Shown: one piece after another, positions 20,850-33,331 of the stretch
Numbering within the stretch: position 1 is the stretch's first letter
How the letters are laid out: every line of letters begins with the position of its first letter
Assembly (NCBI GenBank): GCA_946406115.1
Contig: OX291558.1
Coordinates: 22,870,205-22,934,204, forward strand
From: Apoda limacodes
Lineage: Eukaryota > Arthropoda > Insecta > Lepidoptera > Limacodidae
Direction of reading: 5' to 3'
Length of the DNA stretch: 64,000 nt
Made by a program: the position numbers and the translations under genes
Notes under the pieces: generated by a model
The model's input: only the letters and a program-made list of their open reading frames with translations
Told to the model about the DNA's origin: nothing
The model's database searches: none

Positions 20850-22579
20850 TGCCGAGCTGTCCTGTATAGAAGTTGAGTGTCTCATTGTTGTGAGTGTATA
20901 CAAGCCGCCTTGTGCAATTTATGATAATTTTGAATTAGTTTTGGAAGAAGTGCTAAACAAAATCAGCAGTTCCAATAAACAAATCATTTTTGTGAATACT
21001 TTAATATAAAAAAAATAGAACAGAGCTAATTAAGCACCCGATTGCTTACCTTATTTTGGACTTTTAATTTAAATTATTTGTTTTTTAAACCAACTAGAAT
21101 TGCTGTATCTAGTGCCACTAACATCGACAATATATTAACTGACATTAAACCAATTCAGAAGTCAATTAAAAGCAATCTAGAGTCAGATTATTGTAGACAG
21201 CTAGTGGTTTTAGAAAGAAGAATAGTATTACTAAGAAGGAAATTAAATTCATACCAATTACAATTAAACGGATTGAATTATTTAAATCTAACTTATTGCG
21301 TAAACTGTACAATACTGTTCTTGACACTATTACTACAGAGACAAAATATTTACTGTAAAAAAGAAACTTATTTGCAGTCGCTTTAGTTTTAGTGAATGGG
21401 CTTCCCTAGGTATTTATAAAAGAGTATAAACTGTATGAATTAAATAAACAAAAAACATAAAAAATAGCCAAATATTTAGGGAATATATGAACAAAATACT
21501 CAAAAGCCTTTAAAAAAGCCTGTCTTGTTGCAAAATCAATTCACCTTAAAAGTAAAGTAAAAAATTCAACAAATAAAATAAAAACTACATGGAACATAAC
21601 AAATAATGAAACTGGTAAACATTGGAATTCTTGTCAGGACTTTGAATTGATTTGATATGATACTAGTTTAAAAACAAATCTTGAGGTAGCTGTTGTTTAG
21701 CAATATTCCATTTAAAACAACCTAACTCAAGTGAAATAGTTGATGAAAATTGATAAAAACTAATGTTCTTGAATGTAAATATCCCTTTGTATTTAAAAAA
21801 ATAAGTCCTACGTATATCATAAATACATTTAAAACATTACAAATAAAAAACACCACAGCCACCTTTGGGGACTCTCTGTAAAACTATAAACTCCATAATT
21901 CATGTCATAGCATAACCCTTAGTCATAATTTTTAATAGTTGTGTTGATATTGGTGTGTGTCCTGATCAGATAAAACTTAGCAAAATTATACCTCTTTTTA
22001 AAATCAGGTAGTTAAACAGATCCTAATAATTTTTGGCCTGTTTCAATACTACCTGTAAATTTTTTGAAAAAACATACTTGGTCAAATGTCTGCCATTTAT
22101 GTATTAATGACTTACTGAGTAGTAAACATTTTGGCTTTATCAAAGGTTGTTCCACAACCAATGCAGGAGTGGCACTATTTAAAATATATTTAAAGCCTAG
22201 AATGATTCACATGATGCTCTTGGAGCGTTTTGTGAATTATCTAGGGCATGTGGCTGAGGCTAACATGAAAATCCTATCAGGAAGGTACACCACTATGGTA
22301 TTAGAGGCAAAGCTCCCGACATTTTGACCTCAAACATGAGTAGCAGAGTACAGAATACAGATGACAACAGTAAAATACCTCATCAGCAATCACTATGGGA
22401 GTCCCTCAGAGCTTAACTTTAGGTCCTTTTCTATTTCTTATTTACATTAATGATCTCCCATTTCATGTAAAAAATCAAGACATTGTCATATTTTCTGTGT
22501 TGTGACACGCCTTAATTTTTTAAAGTTAAGAGACTACAGAAATGTGATGATCAATTGAATAATGCCATTTCTATGATTG
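20850..22579 (+). pseudogene. LINE A, 5' part: decayed endonuclease and reverse transcriptase
   Basis: Strongly decayed non-LTR retrotransposon in FAS intron 1. Recognisable pieces in order are an apurinic-type endonuclease segment (VVSVYKPP, then FELVLEEVLNKISSSNKQII; 20880-20990), SSATNIDNILTDI (near 21110), a finger/palm region with GCSTTNAGVALFK (near 22150), and FLFLIYINDLPFH (near 22430) after a ruined GVPQ box. The YADD region is lost. The element is interrupted at about 22579 by a Jockey-type insertion and resumes near 25546. It is in the same family as LINE B at 44.6-45.4 kb. Confidence 0.65.
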
Positions 22580-22807
22580 TCTATGACACAAAGCCCTAGA
22601 CCAATACCTGCCCAAACACCCCATCCCCCAAAGTCATTTGCAGAAGCAGCTGCTACTACAATTCCTACAACTGATTACCACTCACAAGCAAACTACAACT
22701 TACTCCAACACATACTCATAAAACAAAGTGAGAAAATGGACACCCTATTACAACAAATAAGCCAACTTGTAGGGCTTATCACAAGTCTCGTCATTAAGTT
22801 GTCATGA
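22580..22807 (+). pseudogene. Jockey-type element, C-terminal end of ORF1 (gag)
   Basis: 5'-truncated element beginning inside ORF1. The preserved tail (about 75 residues) contains PHPPKSFAEAAATTIPTTDY and a hydrophobic helix LLQQISQLVGLITSL, and ends at the TGA 22805-22807. It is proline-rich, as in the region after the zinc knuckles of Jockey gag proteins. The stop overlaps the ORF2 start (ATGATGG), an arrangement that fits termination-reinitiation. Confidence 0.65.
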
Positions 22808-25465
22808 TGGCTTCCTTACGGATAGCCACCTGGAACATTAACGGCCTAGCACCCAACACAAACGAACTAGAAATGTTTATCAACTCCAACAACCTTGATA
22901 TCGTCTTAATATCTGAATCCATGCTTCATCAAAAAGTAGAATTAACCTGCCCAACTTCTGCACATATCTGACTCCTCACCCTGATGGTAAAGCCCATGCT
23001 AGAACTGCTATTGTTGTCAAAAAAAGCATTAAACATTGCGCTCTTAACCTGTATGCCACAGACCACTTACAAGCAACAAATGTACAGATTGAAGACAAAA
23101 TGGATGCTATAAATCTATCTGCTGTGTATTGCCCACCTAAGCACAAAATTAGTGAGTCAATGTTCTCACACTACTTGGAGACACTTGGCAACCGTTTTAT
23201 AGCTGGAGGGGACTGGAACGCTAAGCATGAATCTTGGGGCTCGAGAACAACTGTCACTCGAGGACGCGAATTAAAAAAATGCGTTGACAGAAAACACCTG
23301 CTTACCATATCAACTGGTGAACCAACCTATTGGCCTTCAGATCCTCACAAGTTGCCTGACTTGCTAGATTTTTTCATTACCAAAAACATTGGAAAGTTGT
23401 ATACCACAATTGAAGCAAATCTAGATGGATCATCCGACCACACTCCTGTCATACTAAATATAAGCTCTTCAATAGTCACAACCAAAAATGGCTACGAATC
23501 TCTATGCAATCACAGAACTGATTGGGAATCCTTCCAAGAATACCTTAATGAGAATATTAACCTCAAAATTCCACTGAAAACTTCTGAAGACATTGACGAG
23601 GCCACTGTATACATCACAAACCTTGTTCAAAACGCTGCTTGGGCAAACACCCCAGATCTGCAAGTCTCCTAGTCAAATCGCATCTTACCTATAGAAATTA
23701 AGCATAAAATTGCGAAAAAACGACGACTAAGAAGAATATGGCAGCAGTTCCGTTGTTCCTCTGACAAAACCCGCCTCAATCGTGCCATCAGGGAACTTAA
23801 ATGCTTACTTAAACACTCAGCCAATGAAACATTGAAGAGAAAGCTGGAGAATATGTCACCTAATGGCCGTGGAGAGCACAATTTGTGGAAAATAACAAGA
23901 GATACAAAACAACCCCAACAGTTTTCTCATCCAGACAGAACTGGTAATAAATGGACACGAACAGATAATCAAAAATCGGAAGCTTTTGCTACCTACCTAG
24001 AATCTATATTTCAACCTAACGCTCCTGTTGGTGATGATAACAAGGAGATAGAACAAATCCTCAGTCAGGACTTTCAGCTATGTCCCTTAATATCAATGAC
24101 AACTCCCACTGAAGTAACTAGAGAGATAGCAAAGATGGATCCGAACAAAGCCCCTGGATACGACCTTATAACTCTCCAGATTCTAAAGGCTTTGCCTAGG
24201 AAATGCATTGTGTTTCTTACAATTCTGTTTAATGCTATTTTCAGACTAAACTATTTCCCTCAACTGTGGAAAGTCTCACTGATTACCATGATCCTCAAGC
24301 CTGGGAAGCCAGCCAGTGAAATTTCGTCCTATAGGCCTATTAGCCTCACTCCTGTTCTCTCAAAACTTTGGGAACGAGTCTTTCTCCTAAGACTTAACAA
24401 ATGCCTTAGTGAAGTGGACATCATTCCCCACCACCAATTTGGTTTCCGTAAACACCACTCTACAACTGAGCAAATGCACAGGGTTTACCTTACTATTCGG
24501 CAGTGTCTGGAGAAGAAAGAGTACTGCTCAGCTGCTTTTTTGGATGTTCAGCAGGCTTTTGACAGAGTCTGGCACAGAGGCTTGTTGTGCAAAATAAAAA
24601 AATATTTGCCTCACTCAATATTCCCTGTTGTTCAATCTTACTTGGCTGACAGATTGTTTCAAGTAAAGCAGGGTGAATGCAGATCGACTCTCCGAAAAAT
24701 CTTAGCTGGAGTACCTCAGGGATCTGTGCTTGGACCAGTGCTTATACAACATTTTTACGTGTGATCTTCCTCAACTATCGTCTATGATTAGTGTTGCCAC
24801 TTTTGCTGATGATACAGCCTTTCTCTCTTGTAACAAGGACCCCGTACAGGCGAGCCACGAACTGCAAAACCAGCTCAAAATAACACAAACTTGGTTACAA
24901 AAGTGTAGAATAAAGGCAAGTGCTTCGAAATCCAATAACATTCACCTTACGGAAAGGATTATGTCCGCCAGTTAAACTAATAGAAGACACACTTCCTCAA
25001 ACTCATTGTGTTAAATACTTGGGTTTCCACTTGGATCAACGGCTCACATGGAGAGACCACATAAACAAGAAGCGAGACGAAATCAACCTTCGTTTTAGGA
25101 ATCTCCTTTGGCTCCTCGGAAAACAATCTGTATTGTCACTGACCAACAAACTGCTCATTTACAATGCTGTTATAAAACCAATCTGGACCTATGGCATACT
25201 AATGTGGTCCACTGCAAGCAAGTCAAACGTTGAGCGCCTACAGAGAACCCAAAACAACATTTTAAGAGTGATTGCAGGAGCTCCCTGGTATGCCCGGAAC
25301 AAGGAAATCCACTCTTATCTTGAAATCCCAACTATATCTGAGGAAATAGAGCGTTACCAAATAAACTACAAGGATCGGCTCACTGTTCATCCTAATCCTC
25401 TCACCAAAATGTTGCTCCAGCCCAACAAATTTAAGAGACTTAAAAGGGCAAATGTACTGCCTTAA
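22804..25465 (+). pseudogene. Jockey-type element ORF2: endonuclease plus reverse transcriptase, broken
   Basis: About 886 codons from MASLRIATWNINGLAPN to a stop at 25463. Domain order: apurinic-type endonuclease (TWNINGLA; GDWNAKHESWGSR near 23210; SDHTPVIL near 23437), linker, then reverse transcriptase (NKAPGYD near 24144; SSYRPISLTPVLSKLWE near 24328; AAFLDVQQAFDRVWHRGLL near 24533; AGVPQGSVLGP near 24706; FADDT near 24803), then a C-terminal domain with KYLGFHLD and LTWRDHI. Damage is limited: frameshifts near 22960, 24745 and 24925 and one stop at 23670. The catalytic Asp pair is intact, so this is a fairly young dead copy, younger than the LINE A it sits in. Confidence 0.88.
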
Positions 25466-25545
25466 ATATTGAATATGGGACATGGGCCTCATACTTCTAA
25501 AAACGTCAACTGCATCCCAACATATTTGATTATAGTCTTACGACT
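25466..25545 (+). mobile_element. Jockey-type element 3' untranslated end
   Basis: Short region between the ORF2 stop and the return of LINE A coding sequence. No clear poly(A) tail or target duplication could be read. Confidence 0.4.
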
Positions 25546-26440
25546 GATGGCAAATTATTTCTTTTCTTGATGAGAAAAAAAACAAATGTGTTAAATTAAC
25601 ATTACCAAATATAAGTCAGATCCAAACATGTATTAATATTAATGGCGAGCAATTAGGGCTTGTTGATTCAACAGTATTTCTTGGCAAAACGTAACCTAGT
25701 CATAACCTAGCCAAAAAAACTTAGCTCTGCTGTGTATGCGATCAAGAAATTAAGACAATTGACCGATGTCGACACGGCACGAATTGTATATTTTAGGTCC
25801 TTTTCTATTTCTTATTTACATTAGTAATCTCCCATATCATGTAAAAACCATGACATTGTCTTATTTACTGTCGACACCCCTTTACTTTTTAAAGTTAAGA
25901 GACGACAGACATGTTATGGTGAATGAAATAATGCCATTTCTATGATTGTTAATTGGGTAAACACTAATATTCTTTTTTTAATGAGAAAAAAATTAAAATA
26001 AGACAATTGATCGATGTCGACACTGCACAATTAGTATATTTTAGCTATTTTTATAGTTTAATGATAAATATTATCTTACTGTAAGGTACCGCTGTTGTAA
26101 ATACATTATTTGTGTTGCAAATTTTAACTTTAGTGTCGCAGTACATATATGAAAATATTTTTTATGTTCATAAAAATGTTAATAGTTTCAGCAAGAAAAG
26201 TGACGTTTACAAAGTAAATACTAGAAGTAAAAATAATATTTGGTGCATAATACACGTCTACACTAAAAAAAAACTCTGTTATTGGGCAATGTATACACTT
26301 TACTTAACAAAGTTCCTACTGATATTCAAAACTATCAATAAGTAAATTTAAATCTCTTATAAAACAACAACTTTGTAAAAAGCATACTACAATATTTTGG
26401 ACTATGTAAAAAACATTAATCCATGGGGCTGAAGATACTC
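25546..26440 (+). pseudogene. LINE A, 3' part: reverse transcriptase C-terminus
   Basis: Resumes with FLFLMRKK, NGEQLGLVDSTVFLGKT (near 25640) and AVYAIKKLRQLTDVDTARIV (near 25735). After a duplicated segment it continues with YIYENIFYVHKNVNSFSKKSD (near 26140) and a tail like that of LINE B. It has many stops and frameshifts. Within it, 25795-25955 repeats 22421-22579. Confidence 0.65.
25795..25955 (+). repeat. Duplicated LINE A segment (second copy of 22421-22579)
   Basis: 'gtccttttctatttcttatt' to 'atgccatttctatgattgt' is present at both sites in the same orientation. The second copy lacks the Jockey insertion. It then jumps to 'agacaattgatcgatgtcga', a repeat of 25757-25795, so the duplicated unit is internally shortened. 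Confidence 0.75.
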
Positions 26441-26879
26441 AATTACAGGACGAATGGGTTAACCAAATTAAAAAAGAAATATAATAATAGGTACTTATAT
26501 GAAATAAAGCTAGAAGATTTTTATAATTGGCGAGAATCTAGCAATGTGTCAAAAACATTTTTTTTATTAATACGTATGCTTATTTTCCTTGATGTTTTTT
26601 TAATCTGTTGTAGATAATTATTATATGCAACTGCACAAAATTGGTATTTTTGTACTCGCACTATGTAAAAATTATCTTTATTTCGTAACAGAAGCATAAA
26701 TAGCTATATTACAAAATAAAATATTATTAACTCATTACGTTTAACATTTAAAACTTACACTATTGGATTAATACATTATAAGAAATGGACAAAATGTTTT
26801 CAATGCACACTACAAGCCGAAACTCTATGTAAAAAACTTACACGCGCCGCACATCACAGCCAAGGGATAGTTATCCTTT

Positions 26880-26985
26880 TCGCCAGTTTTGCTTCTCAAC
26901 TTAGTGAAATAGTATATTCAAAAGTGTTTGTAGAAACCTAATTTGAATCAAAAAAATACTTTGACTTTGATATCACGAAATGCAC
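26880..26985 (+). mobile_element. LINE 3' end fragment with a TTTGA-type tail
   Basis: 'aaaagtgtttgtagaaacct' then 'actttgactttgat' matches the 3' end at 43310-43390. 5'-truncated insert. Confidence 0.5.
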
Positions 26986-27489
26986 GAGCCCGACTTGCTG
27001 CTGGTGTGCACTATAATAAAGCTAGAAATAAATCCGACAGCTAGCAAAAGCATTTCTCAGTCGTGTTCCCAGTAAAGAAACAAATACGAAAAGATGTTTC
27101 GTCGGTCCAGGGAGCAAATTCTCACACGTTTGAATATATTTTGAATCAGACATTTTACGAACCACAGATATAGTGCGTAAAAGTTGCACAATATTAGTTT
27201 AGTGATGATACCAAAAAAAATTGCGTAAGTGATAGTAACTGTCTTTGTGTGGGTTGAGAATAGTGTTGTCTACGTACACTATCGACATCGTGCATTATCG
27301 CTATATGTATGCCTGTCATGGTTAGCTACAAACATTGAAAATGTTAAGGGAATATTCCGAAGTAAACAAAATACATAAACAGTTAAATTAGATTAATGCT
27401 TTACCATTTGAGGAGGATTCAAGAACTGAAATATTGTTAATAGTGGATTCCAATACATGGAATTCCAAAATTGGATTCATGTTGGTTAG
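26986..27489. other. Intron 1 sequence without recognisable content
   Basis: AT-rich. No coding or repeat structure was recognised before the Penelope-type remnant. Confidence 0.4.
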
Positions 27490-27519
27490 CACCTGTCTTG
27501 TATCTGCAGTCAAAATCCG

Positions 27520-27830
27520 ACAAACAAATAAATCAGCCATAGCCGACCATCTACTCAATGGCTGGCAAAATCACTGGATTGAACTTCACGAACCGAAAGC
27601 TCCACTGAGCGCCACTATTATCCACGGATTGTACGCAAAGCTATTGAAATAAAGAAATGCGACACAAACTTCAATAGGGAAGATGGATATAATCTTTCGA
27701 AGGCGTGGAATCCAGTGATTCATAGGTTTAAACCGTGCAACAGTAATATCGGTGATAAACGAAATTTGGACATCGTCAGTGTAGTGAGTAGAGAACATTT
27801 AAACAATGTGTGGGTAGTGGAAGAAACTGC
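27520..27830 (+). pseudogene. Penelope-type retroelement remnant: C-terminal GIY-YIG nuclease
   Basis: Frames give SAIADHLLNGWQNHWIELHE and, after a frameshift near 27615, AIEIKKCDTNFNREDGYNLS followed by KAWNPVIHRF. The 'REAIEIxKxxxNFNREDG' and 'W(N/K)PVI' order is characteristic of the C-terminal end of the GIY-YIG endonuclease of Penelope-like elements. The following bases, up to SREHLNNVWVVEETARAA, stay readable and may be the remaining tail. The reverse transcriptase part is absent, so this is a short 5'-truncated remnant. Confidence 0.6.
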
Positions 27831-28970
27831 ACGAGCGGCCAGAAGTCGACGGAGCGCTCTTCAGCCAGTACAGCCGTGACCACGATAAGGTGCAAGCCTT
27901 GTCAAAACGTCGGCACCCAATACAGGTACGTTTCCGTATACATACTTACGTGCATCGCGTTAACACCCGATTTCTATAATAATAACATAATGAAAAACAC
28001 ACAATTAACCATTTGCTAATTTTAGGCCGCAATTGGGCCGTGAATTAAATACTTGTTCTGTATTTACGGTTGTATTTATATCGGTCCCGCTGAGCGAGTA
28101 GTATGTGAATAAATGTATGTACAGTGTAATGAATGACTGACTTGGTGACGAATTCACTGGTAGTTCCGGACAGCCGTACTCCCACTTGAGCAGATGGTAT
28201 TCCGATACACCGTACACTGCACTTCTAAATAAACGAATAGCAAGCGGTGATAGCCGTTTCGCCAGAGCAACCGACGCCGAAGACGACAACTGATTTTTTG
28301 ACAGTTGGATTAAATTATAGAATTAAACTGCAACGATAGTAACCGTTCACGTATACAGCCTATGCGCGCGAGCTCCGATAATCTTATTTCGCAAAGGGTT
28401 CTACAAGACTGAGCGCGTGCACTGAATGTAGGCGCGATAAAATGAATACCTAACTCGTTACCGGTCCGAGACGAGCCGGTTATTCATTCTTTTCCGAACA
28501 ATCTTCTACAAACCAGTTACATGATCAATTGTACTTAACTAAAGTGTTTTTTAATACTGAATTCCCATTCAGTTTTGGCAGCGTGACGGCTTTATATATA
28601 ATTATTATACAGTAGCAATATACTTACATTGCTTTTATTTTGCACCACAGTTAATATGACCAGTATGTTTCAATTCTAAAAGACAACTGAGCCGGCTTTA
28701 TTAAGCCAAACTTTTTTATACCAGGTAATAACAAATCGAACACACCCTGCACAAACTGACAGACATAGAAATTAAAACCCTTGAAATGTTTTCTTTCGTT
28801 TTTTAAAAACCTCTTTTATTTTTTCCTAACTTTCTTCAATGTACATTTTTTTTTATTCTACTGTATTTTAGTAAAGATTACCATAGGCAGAGTCAAAAGT
28901 TTTGAGTAATGATTTATTTTTAGTTGTGGCGTAACATATTTGTCAAAACTCAAAAACATATGATAAAAAA
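27831..28970. other. Sequence with moderately GC-rich patches, unassigned
   Basis: Contains CpG-richer patches near 28250 and 28360-28480 ('cgcgcgagctccgataatc', 'ccggtccgagacgagccggt'). No family match or splice structure was evident. It may be the 3' tail of the Penelope-type remnant or unrelated unique DNA. Confidence 0.3.
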
Positions 28971-28974
28971 AGTA

Positions 28975-29450
28975 AAAACCGGCCAATTGCGTGTTGTACA
29001 CGCATTAGTTGCGGTTCCGTGGAATCAGAATTATTGCGAATATCTTAAAAACTTATGAACTGATTTGGTTTCAGCCAATTTAAATTGAAATTAAAAATAC
29101 CTATTATCGTATTTTTTTACAGATTTAAATAATACTTGGTTTAAAAGTTAGAAGAGCGGAAACGAAAACTTTCAACTTTAAGAGCTTGTAACTCGCGAAT
29201 TATATTAACAAACCTAAATTGCATTTTTGAAGCCCTATCTAACGATACCCCAGAAGGTGGGGTGCTTGAAAAAGCTACCCCTAATTAAAAAAATCTCCGT
29301 TTTTATGTTAAAGATATCTTCGTGTAAAAATTTATTAGAATCGATGCAAATGAGGCGGAATTTTAAGGCTATGACATACGGGCGTATATGGCGAGTTCAC
29401 AAGGGTCAGTTTTTGCCATTTGGCTACAGAACCCTATTTATCACGTGCGT
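28975..29450 (+). mobile_element. Dispersed non-autonomous repeat ('ccggccaa...ggaaccct' family), plus copy
   Basis: Opens 'aaaaccggccaattgcgtgt' and ends 'tttttgccatttggctacag' followed by 'aaccct'. Related copies are at 56595-57108 (+) and 48235-48627 (-), with end fragments at 18.1, 43.97 and 62.2 kb. The long open frame inside (29227-29574) has no protein match and is probably incidental. Confidence 0.55.
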
Positions 29451-29574
29451 TCAAGTAATATTTGTAAGAAAAATTATTAAAATTAAATTACTCTGGATGT
29501 TGATAAATAATTACGGGAAAAGTATCGATATACTGATACTTATGAAGTCACCGTTTGGTCCATCCCTAGCGTAA

Positions 29575-31555
29575 CCAAACATTTTACAATTTTACTTAAA
29601 ATGAAATTATTTAGAACTATTATACATGAAAACCACGTTTTACAAAGAAAAGCAATATAAAAACGTAAAAACGGTTTCTGAGCCAATTTTTAACAGAAAT
29701 GCGACAAAATATGGTCCGAAAAAAATACGTGTATTATATATTTACCTGTGAAAAATATGATTGTCCGTGTTATTTCTTCCTGTGACGGAACAATCAGTTA
29801 TGCAAGACACCATACCGGAGCACTAAACTTTTAAGTCCTTTACTGTTAGGAATTAAGGAAACACGTGATGTCAAAAAACTAGCGGTCTCTAGGGGTTTCA
29901 TCTCGAAAAATTATGGACATATTAGATATGGTTATCGGCCTCTTTTTCTCTTGTGCAGCATTCATGTGATGTGTAATCTCTTTTCCTCGCTGTGTTGGTC
30001 TTTAGCGTAGCGAAAAAATCCTAGGTCTGTGTTACGAACGCAAACCGCTGTTAATGCTTTCAGTGGTCCGGACCGTTCGAGACTACATCTCGCTTTTTAT
30101 TAATGAAAATTTTTGTTCAAAATAATTGCGTTCTAAATATGAATTCTACTCTTAGCGTAAACTATATACTGTACGATCTAAACTAAATGTCTAAAATATC
30201 ACTTAGAGTAATTAAAAGTACAGAATACAAGACTTATATTAGCGAATACCATCATTTTTTGCCTTTATTTCTCATAATTCATATACATTCACAATCAACT
30301 AAAAAATTTAAATACTCAAAAAAAAAACAAATACCATTTATTTTTATTGATGTTACGTTTTAATACTAATATTATAGTAATTACTCGGAATACGGATTTA
30401 TTTTACAAACGTAGTTAAACTTATTGTTTCAAATTAATAATGATAAAACACACGTAAAATATTGCTTCAAACATTTTATAGTCATCAAAACCTTTTTTTT
30501 TTAATATATTGAAAGAGGTATATTAAGGTACGCATTTTTAAAAACGCTCGAAAACTATGCAACGGAACGTACCTACCCCCTGGCGTAACCTGTTCATAAT
30601 GGCAACATCTTACCGCTTCAAATGCCATTTTGTTTCAATTGATAGTAAGAATACAGCAAACGAGAAACGGATTTTAACGTTTGAAATTTTATAGCCGAGA
30701 TAGTGCCTTCTAGATAATCTCTAATTCGAAATTTTCGGATGAGGTTAGAATTAGGTACCTGGAAGCCACGTTTACGCGTTCAAATTATTCACGAATACGA
30801 TATAAAGTACGAATTTGAACTTTTTTTCAACGAAAATAAACAATATTATACATCTATTTGTATTGATTTCCATACTAAAACACTAGGTTACATCACATAC
30901 ATTGACAAGAAAATTGTCTTAGATCCGGCACCGCCATCATTACTGTTGCGCGGTTTTTTCATAGTCCTAGGCGGTAAATTCCCGAGATTTAGATTATAAA
31001 TATATATATATATATAAAAGAATTGCTCGTTTAAAGGTATAAGATTATAAACATAGCAACTTGAAAACGTCAAGCAAATTTTCTGACAGCGTAGGTGGCT
31101 GAGCTAAGTTTTCGAGTTAAGACAAAAATATGTGAGTGCTTGTGCAATTTAGTATTTAAAGTGATACCTAAGAAAACTTTTATAGTGCATGTAAAAGGCC
31201 AAAACTTGTATAGCTATACTTGCATATTTTTGACACCCAATTAAAGGACTCTATTTATGAAGATAAGAAAAGAAAAAAAATCTAGGTATATAGCCGCCAT
31301 ATAAGGAAAGATTGGATGTACAACGAGGCGTTAAAATAAAATAATACCTACTATATTGACGTTAAAAAATATTATTTGGAGTAAATTTTTTGTATGATGA
31401 TTTGATATACATTTAATTAACTTAGTTTATTCTATTATTTTATAAAGCCCCAAGTTAAACGTTGTAGTGTCCCAAGTGTACAATCATGCACATACTTTGG
31501 GACCCATTTGATAGCTACATAATAAAAGAAAGTCGTACATAAGTAAGACGAAAAA
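29575..31555. other. Intron 1 sequence without clear content
   Basis: AT-rich. A short (TA)n run lies at about 31000-31016. An 86-codon open frame at 30739-30999 has no recognisable motif and is treated as chance. Confidence 0.35.
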
Positions 31556-31559
31556 TATG

Positions 31560-31622
31560 TATTTTTTTTATACCACTAGGGTGACAAACAAGCTAATTGT
31601 CCACCTGATTGTTAGCCTAGGT
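31560..31622 (-). mobile_element. LINE 3' end fragment (same 3' end as the 45-47 kb copy)
   Basis: Poly(T) then 'ataccactagggtgacaaac' and 'ccacctgattgttagcctag' on the plus strand. This is the inverted LINE 3' end, truncated after about 60 bp. Confidence 0.65.
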
Positions 31623-33289
31623 AAAATATTAATATTGCACTTCTAATATCTTGTCAAGTTATTGCTGTATTATTTAATACAGTTATTTAGGAATGAACAT
31701 TAACCAGAATTTTAATAAATATAATATAAAGTGTCCCATGGTACGCCACCCTCTCCTATAAACTTTTTGAGTATGCAAATTTTAATTGCTTTAACAGCAT
31801 ATGTACTTAAACCCTAATATAATGAGTAGTGAAGATATATGTTGTAAGGATATATTATTACATTGTGTATTAACTAACCAAAATTGGATTTTAACATATG
31901 ATATCTCATTACCATTTGTTATTTCTCATTAACATTCGATATATCTAGAAGGTAGTGAACGGTAATGAGATAAATGGTAATTAGATTTTTACAATGTATG
32001 TAATTACATGTCTTTCTAACCTGTACTTTGCCCGCACAGCAAAGAGATGACTGTCTCTGACCCTACTGAGCGGGGTGCGACAGCATAGTCGTGCGTATCA
32101 TCTAATGTCCATGAGGTAAACATTAAGGGACACATTTTGAAGTCCTATATTATAATTGAAATATAATCTTTTACCAACTATACGTCGTATGTAGAAAGAT
32201 ATACATGTTTACATCTGTCTGTTCTTCTAACAAAGTTTCATAAAAAAGCTACCAACTCACAAAAATCATGAAAATATGATTTTGATTTTCATTATTCTAG
32301 ATTTACAACACAAAATCAGATTAATTATTGATTGCGTCTAATGAAATATTTTTTTTACAGTGTACACGAAGTCAAAACAATTAAACTTTTTTGACCACTT
32401 ATTGTATGTATATACACGGTGTAAGGTAAATGGTGTATACTCCCGTTACGTACGTGTGCACCATGTATCATATAAAAACTATGCCGATGTCAGAAGGTGG
32501 AATTTGTGTAAATTGACTAATTTCCATACAAACTAAATCAATTTTTTCCTCACTTTATTTTTTGCACAACCCTAACTTTAATCAAATATTACTTACGCGC
32601 CATGGCATAAAAATCTCTTTAGTATCTATGAGAGCCTAGTATTTTAGCGTATCCGCGCAAGGGACCCGTGAAAATGCAAACTTCAATTTTATTTAGGTAT
32701 TAAAACTCATATTATTTTACAGGCTTACGCATCTGTCCGTTTATTTACCGAATAATTTGAGGATATTCCTTACGGAGCACTTATAAATACATAGGCACTG
32801 ATGTTTGCTTAAGCGTTCGATGCCATTAACTGTTAAGCTTCATGAATTTTTTTTAGTTATAGTTTTTATTTAGCGTTGCAAATCGAGCATAAAATGCCGA
32901 TTTTCCAAAATCAACAACAAAACTACAAAATTGGGCAAAGACATGCTACAAAACATAAATGACACGGTAAGTAATTACATTAAACTGTGTCAATATTCTG
33001 AAACTGATCTATGTTTAATGGGTTAAATTTCTATGGTAGCACGCTAAAACTGACTCCACAAGTAGTAGTTTGGCAGTCTTTTGGTTGCTTGGTTTTAGTT
33101 GGTGAAGGTTAGTTGTATAAAAGTTAAGGTAAAGTACTTTAAAAAATCAACTATTGATACCTACCTAAAAAGTACCGTACCTTTTACTTTTAATTATTCT
33201 GTGCCTTTACAAATAACACAATGACTTACCTACTTTTAATTTTTCCACATATTTTTTTTGGGTTGCGAACATTCGCATAGAAAGGTGAC
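31623..33289. other. Intron 1 sequence without clear content
   Basis: AT-rich. No coding remnant or structured repeat was recognised. Confidence 0.35.
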
Positions 33290-33331
33290 TCCCCGAAAAT
33301 TAGGGTACCGTTTTCGCTTTATTTGACCTTA

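Noticed and set aside
29227..29574. 115-codon open frame
   Set aside because: Lies largely within a dispersed repeat family that is non-coding in its other copies here; no motif.
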